Origin: JAJDXO01 sp964620095 | GTDB taxonomy: Bacteria; Pseudomonadota; Alphaproteobacteria; Rhodospirillales; UBA2165 | DNA length: 7,240 bases | Reading direction: 5' to 3' | Assembly (NCBI GenBank): GCA_964620095.1 | Contig: CAZUGT010000183.1 | Coordinates: forward strand, 1-7,240 | Shown here: positions 1 to 6,397 of the stretch, one piece after another | How the letters are laid out: every line of letters starts with the position of its first letter | Numbering within the stretch: position 1 is the first letter of the stretch | Program-made: the position numbers and the translations under genes | The notes under the pieces: generated by a model | What the model was told of the DNA's origin: nothing | The model's database searches: none | Seen by the model: only the letters and a program-made list of their open reading frames with translations

Positions 1-797
1 ACGCCATGGGGAATCAGCTCCATGGGCGAGACTTGGTCCATCACCCAGCTGCCGCCGAGGAGACCCGTGACGCAAACCACCCCGTTCTTCGCCGCGCACT
101 GGAGACTGTCCCGAAGAACCTCGGGACCTACGAGATCGAGCACTTTCTGCACGCCGTCCGGCCGGAGGCCGCGCAGGGTTTCGGCGAGGAGGTCGCCGGC
201 GATAAGGACCTCGTCGCAGCCGTGATCGAGGAGGGCCTGCCGTTTCGCTTCGCTTCTCGTCGTGCCGATCACCGTCAGCCCCAAATCCCTGGCGATGGTC
301 GCCGCCGCCATGCCGACGGAGGAGGTGGCGGCTCGCACCAACAGGGTTTCCCCCTCCCCGCAGCGCATGGCGTCCACGATTGAGTTCCACGCGGTCAGGA
401 AGGTTTCGGGCAACGCCCCCAGGACCTCCCACGCCAATTCCGTTTCCAGCGGCAATACCTGTGACGCGGGAACGCAGGTGAACTCGGCATAGCCGCCATC
501 GAACGCGCGGCCCATGTCTCCCATGACGCACGCGACCCGCTGGCCGGGTTTTAGTTCTCCCGTTCCATCCTCGACAACCTCGCCCACCGCCTCGATACCC
601 AGCACCCGGGGAAATTCGACGTTCGGCGAGTGTCCGTCGCGGGTCATCTGCTCCGACCGATTGAGGCCGAAGGCGCGGACCCTCACGAGAATCCAGCCGG
701 GTTTCGCTTCCGGTATGGGATAGGACCTATAGGAAAATGTGTCGGGACCGCCTGCCTTCTCGACGACGATCGCCCGCATGTCCGTGTTGGCAGTCAT
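1..797 (-). CDS. MDR-family NAD(P)H:quinone oxidoreductase-like protein, 3' end cut by the window
   Basis: The minus strand is open from an ATG at 797 to the left edge, giving 265 residues without a stop; MDR proteins are usually about 320-340 residues, so about 60 are missing. An N-terminal GroES-like domain contains FGLNRSEQ (residues 43-50), the quinone-oxidoreductase form of this motif, then PRVLGIEAVGEV (63-74) and GGYAEF (101-106). The Rossmann domain has LLVRAATSSVGMAAA (152-166) as its dinucleotide loop. It continues into TTRSEAK (179-185), whose Arg and Lys suit NADPH binding, and later TGLLGG (244-249). The catalytic and structural zinc ligands of true alcohol dehydrogenases are absent, so I expect a zinc-independent reductase of quinones or enones; the substrate is not evident. 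A second in-frame ATG at 779 (MRAIVVEK) is an alternative start. Shine-Dalgarno signals are weak at both. It lies 63 bp behind the substrate-binding-like gene on the same strand and is probably co-transcribed with it. Confidence 0.88.
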   Translation of the reverse strand, partial: MTANTDMRAIVVEKAGGPDTFSYRSYPIPEAKPGWILVRVRAFGLNRSEQMTRDGHSPNVEFPRVLGIEAVGEVVEDGTGELKPGQRVACVMGDMGRAFDGGYAEFTCVPASQVLPLETELAWEVLGALPETFLTAWNSIVDAMRCGEGETLLVRAATSSVGMAAATIARDLGLTVIGTTRSEAKRQALLDHGCDEVLIAGDLLAETLRGLRPDGVQKVLDLVGPEVLRDSLQCAAKNGVVCVTGLLGGSWVMDQVSPMELIPHG

Positions 798-812
798 TGT
801 ATCCGTGATAGC

Positions 813-836
813 GCGGCGGCCGAGCCCGCCGCTCGG
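813..836 (-). other. GC-rich stem-loop between the two minus-strand genes
   Basis: Two overlapping, mutually exclusive hairpins can be drawn here. In one, 813-819 pairs perfectly with 826-832 (7 bp, all G-C, 6-nt loop). In the other, 820-825 pairs with 831-836 (6 bp, 5-nt loop). No T-run follows on either strand, so it is not a canonical intrinsic terminator. It could stabilise or process the message between the substrate-binding-like gene and the oxidoreductase gene, or be incidental in GC-rich DNA. Confidence 0.3.
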
Positions 837-860
837 ACCCGGTCATCATTGAATTTCGGC

Positions 861-1742
861 CTATTCGGCGGCCACGGAGTAACGGGAGTCTTCGTAGGCC
901 CCGTCACCCAATCCGCTGTCGAATATGTCGCGTTCCGCGACCCATTCCCGCGACCGGTCGAACATTTCCTGCGAGTAGCTCTCGAATACGATGCGTTCGC
1001 CGGGACCGAAGTACCGGAGATCCATCATGTCGTGGTACCGCTCCGGGAACTCTTCCCTGTAATAGTGAACGTAGAGCTCCGGCCGCAGGTCGATATCCAT
1101 CTGCGCCCGCCTCAGCGCCTGATAGAATTTGGCGATATCGGCGGGATCGGGATCGCCGTTGATCATGCCCGCCATCATGAAGGTCGTCTCGGCAACCTTC
1201 TTGAAACCCAACTGTTCGAGGAAGTAATAGGTGCCGCTGAATTGCGCCGCCGCGGGGACCTTCCCGTCGATCAGGCTTTCCATGCGGGCCCATAGCATCC
1301 CCTGACTGAAATCCAGATTGATGTCTTCCGGCTTCAGGAACTGCTCCAGGGCTTGAATCGTGGAGTAGTGCGTGCCCGATTGGTATCCGACGGCGATGGG
1401 CACCCCGGCCAGGTCGTCCGGACCGGTAATCCCGGAGTCCGGGTGGACGAATATGCCGCACGGCGAAACCGAGTAGGCGCCGGTATAGATTTTTCCGTGC
1501 CCCTTGGACGCGGCGATGTTGACGGTCCAGTGACATGCCGAGCTTACGTTGCACGTCCGCCCTTCCTCGAAGGTCTGCATGGCGCCCCGCTTGTCGCCGA
1601 TGTTGTGGGCCTGTGCATCCTGCTTCGTGGCGGCCAGCTTGAACTCGTAGTCGAGCCCTTCATCGGTGAAATAACCCTTTTCGTGCGCCACCCATTCATG
1701 GAGCCGAAAGTGGGGCTCGATGAGAAATTTTTCCTTCGACAT
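861..1742 (-). CDS. NMT1/THI5-like substrate-binding-fold protein lacking a signal peptide
   Basis: This 293-residue protein resembles the periplasmic-binding fold of the SsuA/NMT1/THI5 type. EWVAHEKGYFTDEGLDYEF (residues 16-34) matches the opening of these proteins (access to ligand, then a ‘growing, more ligand-facing’ helix). SPCGIFVHPDSGITGPDDLAG (93-113 region) followed by VGYQSGTHYSTIQALEQFL (118-136) matches the hinge and ligand loop. There is no hydrophobic leader or lipobox, so the product should stay in the cytoplasm, unlike transporter-binding proteins. No ABC permease or ATPase gene is in view. A Cys/His cluster sits at C64, C70 and H71, with C95 nearby, but the CCCFC motif of yeast THI5 (HMP-phosphate synthase) is absent. 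I chose the ATG at 1742 because GGAG lies 9 nt upstream; an ATG at 1757 would add MENLE but has no spaced ribosome binding site. It could be a cytoplasmic ligand sensor or an enzyme built on the binding-protein fold; the ligand is unknown. Confidence 0.8.
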   Translation of the reverse strand: MSKEKFLIEPHFRLHEWVAHEKGYFTDEGLDYEFKLAATKQDAQAHNIGDKRGAMQTFEEGRTCNVSSACHWTVNIAASKGHGKIYTGAYSVSPCGIFVHPDSGITGPDDLAGVPIAVGYQSGTHYSTIQALEQFLKPEDINLDFSQGMLWARMESLIDGKVPAAAQFSGTYYFLEQLGFKKVAETTFMMAGMINGDPDPADIAKFYQALRRAQMDIDLRPELYVHYYREEFPERYHDMMDLRYFGPGERIVFESYSQEMFDRSREWVAERDIFDSGLGDGAYEDSRYSVAAE

Positions 1743-1751
1743 CTCGAGGTT

Positions 1752-1755
1752 CTCC
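1752..1755 (-). promoter_or_regulatory. Ribosome binding site deciding the start at 1742
   Basis: GGAG on the minus strand lies 9 nt before the ATG at 1742. The upstream in-frame ATG at 1757 has only GGGA abutting it, with no spacer, so the shorter protein is preferred. Confidence 0.6.
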
Positions 1756-1774
1756 ATTCCCGGTTTTCACGCCA

Positions 1775-1804
1775 TTGATAGGCGATTTCCGCCTCCAACC
1801 ACAA
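1775..1804 (-). promoter_or_regulatory. Candidate sigma-70-type promoter for the minus-strand unit
   Basis: On the minus strand, TTGTGG (1804-1799) is followed after 18 bp by TATCAA (1780-1775). That is 3 of 6 and 4 of 6 matches to the -35 and -10 consensus. Transcription starting about 7 nt further on would give a leader of about 26 nt before the ATG at 1742, containing the GGAG site. The match is modest and was found by eye. No convincing promoter could be picked for pyc in the rest of this divergent region. Confidence 0.25.
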
Positions 1805-1916
1805 GCCGGAAACTCCATTGGCCATCACCGGCCTGCGGCCATGGCACGACAGTTATCGAAATATCTCAATGGCTTGCAGGGGTCGTGCGTGCTAAGACAT
1901 GCCCCGACGACAGCCA

Positions 1917-1923
1917 AGGGGGA
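1917..1923 (+). promoter_or_regulatory. pyc: Ribosome binding site favouring a GTG start for pyc
   Basis: AGGGGGA lies 11 nt before the GTG at 1935. The alternative ATG at 1899 has AGGGG (1878-1882) at a 16-nt spacing, which is too far for efficient initiation. This favours GTG. Confidence 0.5.
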
Positions 1924-1934
1924 ATTGTTCCGAC

Positions 1935-4900
1935 GTGCCGACCCGGACGCGCAAAATCAAGAAACTGCTGGTTGCAAACCGCTCGGAAATCGCGATCCGC
2001 GTCATGCGCGCCGCCGCCGAGTTGGGCATTTCGACAGTCGCCATCTACTCCACCGAAGACCGGTTCGCCCTGCACCGCTACAAGGCGGACGAGAGCTATC
2101 TGGTCGGCGCCGGCAAGGGTCCGATCGAGGCCTATCTGGACGGAGAAGACATCATCCGAATTGCCCTGGAGGCCGGGGTCGATGCCGTTCACCCCGGTTA
2201 CGGATTCCTGTCCGAAAATCCCGATTTTGCCGATGCGTGCCGTGCCGCGGGGATTTATTTCATCGGTCCCTCCGGCGACACCATGCGGCAGCTGGGCTCC
2301 AAGATTGCCGCCCGCGCGCTGGCCGAAGAGGCCGGCGTCCCGGTCATGCCCGCCACCGATCCCCTGCCCCTCGACGATCCCGGCGAAATCGAGCGCCGGG
2401 CGAACGGCATCGGCTACCCGGTGATGGTCAAGGCGACCTGGGGCGGCGGCGGGCGCGGCATGCGGGTGGTCGACGACGAGGCCGATATCCTGGACAGCGT
2501 CGGGGCCGCCAGCCGCGAGGCGCAGGCGGCATTCGGCAATGGCGAGGTCTACCTGGAAAAGCTGGTTCGAAACGCCCGTCACGTCGAAGTCCAGGTCGTG
2601 GGCGACGCCCACGGCAACATCGTCCATCTCTGGGAACGGGATTGCACGGTTCAGCGGCGCCACCAGAAAGTCATCGAACGCGCGCCGGCGCCCTATCTCG
2701 ATGACGATGCCCGCCTGGCGCTTTGCGAAAAAGCGCTGAAGCTCGCGCGCGCCGTCGGCTACGTGAATGCCGGCACGGTCGAGTTCCTCCAGGATGCCGA
2801 TACGGGTGAAACCTATTTCATCGAAGTGAACCCGCGGATTCAGGTCGAGCATACGGTGACCGACTGGGTCACGGGAATCGATCTCGTCCAAAGCCAGATC
2901 CGCATCGCCCAAGGCGGCCGCATCGGCGATCTTTCGTCCGGCGTTCCCGCACAGGACGATATCCACCTGCGGGGGCACGCCGTTCAATGCCGGGTCACCA
3001 CCGAGGACCCGGAGAACAATTTCGTGCCCGACTATGGCAGAATCACGGCCTACCGGTCGGCCGCGGGTTTCGGCGTCAGGCTGGACGCGGGGACGGCGTT
3101 CAGCGGGGCGCTCATCACCCGGCACTATGATTCGCTGCTGGTCAAGGTCACCACCTGGGCGCCCGACCCCGACAGCGCGGTCCGCCGGATGGATCGTGCG
3201 CTGCGCGAGTTCCGCGTCCGGGGGGTGGCGACGAATCTCCGTTTCCTGGAGAGCGTCATCAATCACCCGAACTTTCCCGCGGCCCGATACACGACGAACT
3301 TCATCGACGAAACGCCCGAGCTGTTCCGTTTCACCCGCCGGCGGGACCGCGCGACCCGCATGCTGGGCTTTCTCGGCGAAACCATCGTCAACGGCCATCC
3401 CGAAATCAAAGGCGCCTCGCTGCCGGCCCACGCGGCGGCGCCCCACTTGCCGCCCCTGGACCGGAAGGCCGCTCCTCCCCCGGGCACCCGCCAGTTGCTG
3501 GATGACATCGGGCCGGAAAAGTTCGCCGACTGGATGCTGGAACAGAAGCGCGTGCTGGTCACCGATACGACCATGCGGGATGCGCATCAGTCCCTGCTGG
3601 CGACGCGGGTCCGGACCAAGGACCTCGTGGATATCGCGCCAGCCTATGCGCAGCTCACGCCGCAGATGTTCTCCATGGAATGCTGGGGCGGCGCCACATT
3701 CGACGTGGCGATGCGTTTCCTCCACGAGTGTCCCTGGGAGCGGGTGGCCATGCTCCGCGAGCGCATGCCGAATCTGCTGCTGCAGATGCTTCTGCGGGGC
3801 GCCAACGGGGTCGGGTATACGAACTACCCGGACAACGTCGTCCAATATTTCATCAAGCGGTCGGCCGAGGCGGGAATCGATCTGTTCCGGGTGTTCGATT
3901 CCCTCAACTGGGTCGAGAACATGCGGGTCGCGATGGATGCGGTGGCGGAGACCGGCAAGCTCTGCGAAGCGGCGATCTGCTACACCGGTGACGTCAACGA
4001 TCCCGCACGGTCCAAATACGACCTCGGCTACTATCTGGACATGGGCCGCGCGCTCAAGGCGGCCGGCGCCCACATCCTCGGCATCAAGGATATGGCCGGG
4101 CTTTGCAAGCCCGACGCGGCGCGGCTGCTGGTCAAGGCGCTCAAGGACGAGACCGGCCTGCCGATCCATTTTCACACCCATGACACCTCGGGCATTTCGG
4201 CGGCCAGCGTACTGGCGGCCGCCGAGGCCGGGGCCGACGCCGTCGATGCGGCATTGGATTCGATGAGCGGCTTGACCTCTCAGCCGAATCTCGGGGCCAT
4301 CGTCGAAGCGCTCAGGAACAGCGACCGGGATACCGGTCTCGACACCGAGGCCCTGCGCCGGATTTCCACCTACTGGGAGCACGTCCGGCACTTCTATACC
4401 GGCTTCGAGGCCGACTTCCGGTCCGGCGCATCCGAGGTCTACCTCCACGAAATCCCGGGGGGCCAGTACACCAACCTTCGCCAGCAGGCCCGGTCGATGG
4501 GCATCGACCGTCGCTGGCCCGAAGTGGCCAAGATGTACGCCGAGGTCAACAGGATGTTCGGCGACATCGTCAAGGTCACACCGTCGTCCAAGGTCGTCGG
4601 CGACCTCGCCTTGATGATGATTACCGGGCACCTGACGCCGGAAGAGGTACTCGACCCCGATCGCGAAATAGCCTTTCCCGGCTCGGTGATTTCCTACTTC
4701 AAGGGGGAATTGGGCCAACCCCCGGGCGGTTTCCCGGAGGCGCTGCAGCGCAAGGTGCTCAAGGACGAAGCGCCGCTCACCGTCCGGCCGGGTTCCGTCA
4801 TGGCGGACATCGACCTCGCCGAGACCCGGGCCGGCGCGGAGAGCAAGGCCGGCCGCCAAATCTCGGACGACGAACTAGCGTCGTACCTCATGTATCCGCA

Positions 4901-5399
4901 GGTGTTCACCGAATATGCCGCCTTCCGCCGGCATTTCGGCGACGTATCGGTGATCCCGACGAGCGCGTTCTTCTACGGCATGGAAACCGGCGAGGAAATC
5001 GCCGTCGAAATCGAACGGGGCAAGACCCTGATCATCCGGCTCCTCGCCATCGGCGAGCCCGATGACGACGGACACCGGACGGTGTTTTTCGAACTCAACG
5101 GACAACCCCGCCAGGTCCGTGTCCGCGACCAATCGATGGAGTCTACCCGCCCGGTAAATCGCGAGGCGGACGGAGCCAACCCCGACCATGTGGGGGCGCC
5201 GATGCCGGGCGTGATAGCCGGGGTGGTCGTCGAGGCCGGCCAAAAGGTCCTGCGGGGCGACGCCCTGGTCAGCATCGAAGCGATGAAAATGGAGACCGCC
5301 GTCAACGCGGAGCGCGACGGCACCGTTGCCGAGGTCATCGCGGAAGTCGGCATGCAGGTCGGCGCCAAGGACCTGCTGGTGGTGTTCGAGGCAGAGTAG
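1935..5399 (+). CDS. pyc: Pyruvate carboxylase, complete single-chain biotin enzyme
   Basis: The product carboxylates pyruvate to oxaloacetate using ATP and bicarbonate, in the cytoplasm. From the GTG start it has 1154 residues; an ATG at 1899 would give 1166. The biotin carboxylase domain comes first: LVANRSEIAIRV (12-23), the GGGG ATP lid (170-173), K245 in QRRHQKV, and EVNPRIQVEHT from E297. The carboxyltransferase barrel follows, with TDTTMRDAHQS including D549, K718 in GIKDMAGL (the carboxylated lysine), H747 and H749 of HFHTHD (metal ligands), and T882 in VTPSSKVVGD. The C-terminal biotin carrier domain has K1118 in EAMKMETA. R427, R429 and R472 sit where the Rhizobium etli enzyme, as I recall it, binds or senses acetyl-CoA, so acetyl-CoA activation is likely. 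The sequence is very close to that enzyme throughout and nothing is missing. The iron-sulfur gene follows 14 bp downstream, so pyc probably heads an operon. The start is the only real doubt. Confidence 0.98.
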   Translation: MPTRTRKIKKLLVANRSEIAIRVMRAAAELGISTVAIYSTEDRFALHRYKADESYLVGAGKGPIEAYLDGEDIIRIALEAGVDAVHPGYGFLSENPDFADACRAAGIYFIGPSGDTMRQLGSKIAARALAEEAGVPVMPATDPLPLDDPGEIERRANGIGYPVMVKATWGGGGRGMRVVDDEADILDSVGAASREAQAAFGNGEVYLEKLVRNARHVEVQVVGDAHGNIVHLWERDCTVQRRHQKVIERAPAPYLDDDARLALCEKALKLARAVGYVNAGTVEFLQDADTGETYFIEVNPRIQVEHTVTDWVTGIDLVQSQIRIAQGGRIGDLSSGVPAQDDIHLRGHAVQCRVTTEDPENNFVPDYGRITAYRSAAGFGVRLDAGTAFSGALITRHYDSLLVKVTTWAPDPDSAVRRMDRALREFRVRGVATNLRFLESVINHPNFPAARYTTNFIDETPELFRFTRRRDRATRMLGFLGETIVNGHPEIKGASLPAHAAAPHLPPLDRKAAPPPGTRQLLDDIGPEKFADWMLEQKRVLVTDTTMRDAHQSLLATRVRTKDLVDIAPAYAQLTPQMFSMECWGGATFDVAMRFLHECPWERVAMLRERMPNLLLQMLLRGANGVGYTNYPDNVVQYFIKRSAEAGIDLFRVFDSLNWVENMRVAMDAVAETGKLCEAAICYTGDVNDPARSKYDLGYYLDMGRALKAAGAHILGIKDMAGLCKPDAARLLVKALKDETGLPIHFHTHDTSGISAASVLAAAEAGADAVDAALDSMSGLTSQPNLGAIVEALRNSDRDTGLDTEALRRISTYWEHVRHFYTGFEADFRSGASEVYLHEIPGGQYTNLRQQARSMGIDRRWPEVAKMYAEVNRMFGDIVKVTPSSKVVGDLALMMITGHLTPEEVLDPDREIAFPGSVISYFKGELGQPPGGFPEALQRKVLKDEAPLTVRPGSVMADIDLAETRAGAESKAGRQISDDELASYLMYPQVFTEYAAFRRHFGDVSVIPTSAFFYGMETGEEIAVEIERGKTLIIRLLAIGEPDDDGHRTVFFELNGQPRQVRVRDQSMESTRPVNREADGANPDHVGAPMPGVIAGVVVEAGQKVLRGDALVSIEAMKMETAVNAERDGTVAEVIAEVGMQVGAKDLLVVFEAE

Positions 5400-5403
5400 C
5401 AAT

Positions 5404-5409
5404 CGAGGA
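5404..5409 (+). promoter_or_regulatory. Ribosome binding site of the RdhA-like gene
   Basis: CGAGGA lies 4 nt before the ATG at 5414, inside the 14-bp gap after the pyc stop codon. It supports this start, and the short gap leaves no room for a separate promoter or terminator. Confidence 0.6.
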
Positions 5410-5413
5410 CGGG

Positions 5414-6397
5414 ATGGCTGGCAAATCCTACGACGGGCGCCCACTTGAGCCGATCATTTCGGATGAACAGCGCGCCCTGATCCCCGACATCTCCGGCAAC
5501 GACATCAACGGACTGGGGGAAGCGCAACCCCGGCGGCCCACGCCGGTCTATTGGGGCAACCCCAAGTCCCTGGCGCACGGCGCCATGCAGAGTTGGATGC
5601 TGGAGCAATGCAATCGGGGGGTGCCCGAGGTTTCCCAACTGATGACCGGTTTTGGGGGCCGCGGACCGGAGGAGCGGGCGCCGGTCAATGACCGGCCGGC
5701 GCCCGGCAAGCCGCCGCAATTCGCCGAATCGGTGAAGGACTTCGCCCTGAACAACGAGGCGGATGCGGTCGGAATAACCGGACTGGACCCGAACTGGGTC
5801 TTCGAAGGCGAGGCCATCGATCATCCATGGGTAATCGTCCTGGCGCTGATCATGGACCATGCGGAACTCGCGGCCGCGCCCGAGCCGCCGTCGGTGATCG
5901 AGGTCATGCGGCAGTACAACAGGGGGACGCGCGCGGCGCGCGCGCTTGCCGATTGGATAAGACGCCAGGGATTCCAGGCTGCTCCGCACGGCGGCCCGAC
6001 CCGCGGGCCGTTGACCATGATTCCCGCGGCCATCGCCGCGGGCCTCGGTGAACTCGGCAAACACGGATCCATCATCAACGACGAATTCGGCGCATCGTTC
6101 CGGCTGGCCTGCGTCACAACCGACATGCCGCTGGTTGCGGACGCGCCGAACAGTTTTGGCGTTGACGATTTTTGCCTGAGTTGCAAGCTTTGCACGGACT
6201 CCTGCCCTCCCGACGCCATCTTCGAGACCAAGCAGATGGTGCGGGGTGAAAACAAGTGGTACGTGGATTTCGATCGATGCGTCCCCTATTTCAACGAAAC
6301 CTACGGCTGCGGCATCTGCATCGCCGTCTGTCCGTGGAGTCGGCCGGGCGTCGCGCCCCGGCTGACCCAAAAGATGGCCGCCAAGTCCGGCCGCTGA
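5414..6397 (+). CDS. Short cytoplasmic reductive-dehalogenase-like (QueG/RdhA superfamily) 4Fe-4S protein
   Basis: This 327-residue protein has the layout of the cobalamin-dependent QueG/RdhA superfamily. The middle holds VMRQYNRGTRAARALADWIR (164-183), like the RdhA helix before the IRxLGYxA segment; Y168 is a possible catalytic tyrosine, untested. AGLGELGKHG (209-218) and FRLACVTTDMPL follow, a superfamily signature at the cobalamin domain. The C-terminus carries two 4Fe-4S motifs: C254-x2-C257-x2-C260-x3-C264-P and C289-x9-C299-x2-C302-x3-C306-P. In QueG the gap before the second CxxC is much longer, so the 9-residue gap favours the RdhA branch. There is no Tat signal or membrane segment and no C-terminal flavin/ferredoxin reductase as in NpRdhA, so electrons must come from a separate partner. 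Respiratory RdhA proteins are about 450-550 residues; this is much shorter. The substrate is unknown, and a dehalogenation role is not shown. It is 14 bp behind pyc and overlaps the next gene. Confidence 0.85.
   Translation: MAGKSYDGRPLEPIISDEQRALIPDISGNDINGLGEAQPRRPTPVYWGNPKSLAHGAMQSWMLEQCNRGVPEVSQLMTGFGGRGPEERAPVNDRPAPGKPPQFAESVKDFALNNEADAVGITGLDPNWVFEGEAIDHPWVIVLALIMDHAELAAAPEPPSVIEVMRQYNRGTRAARALADWIRRQGFQAAPHGGPTRGPLTMIPAAIAAGLGELGKHGSIINDEFGASFRLACVTTDMPLVADAPNSFGVDDFCLSCKLCTDSCPPDAIFETKQMVRGENKWYVDFDRCVPYFNETYGCGICIAVCPWSRPGVAPRLTQKMAAKSGR

Noticed and set aside
1838..1845. GCCATGGC palindrome in the divergent intergenic region as an operator
   Set aside because: An 8-bp GC-rich palindrome with no matching second half-site or known regulator; expected by chance.
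1866..4859. Very long (997-codon) open frame antisense to pyc
   Set aside because: Its codons lie exactly opposite those of pyc, so it stays open only because pyc avoids TTA, CTA and TCA. It ends where pyc first uses CTA (about 4875). Its translation resembles no protein, whereas the plus strand encodes a fully recognisable enzyme.
6256..6393. ATG at 6256 or 6277 as start of the exported protein
   Set aside because: It would overlap the conserved second iron-sulfur motif of the upstream gene, and the added residues are an Arg-rich shadow frame that would bury the signal peptide inside the protein.
5414..6397. Annotation as epoxyqueuosine reductase (queG)
   Set aside because: The superfamily is right but the spacing of the second cysteine motif and the SRPGVAPRL tail fit the RdhA-like branch better.
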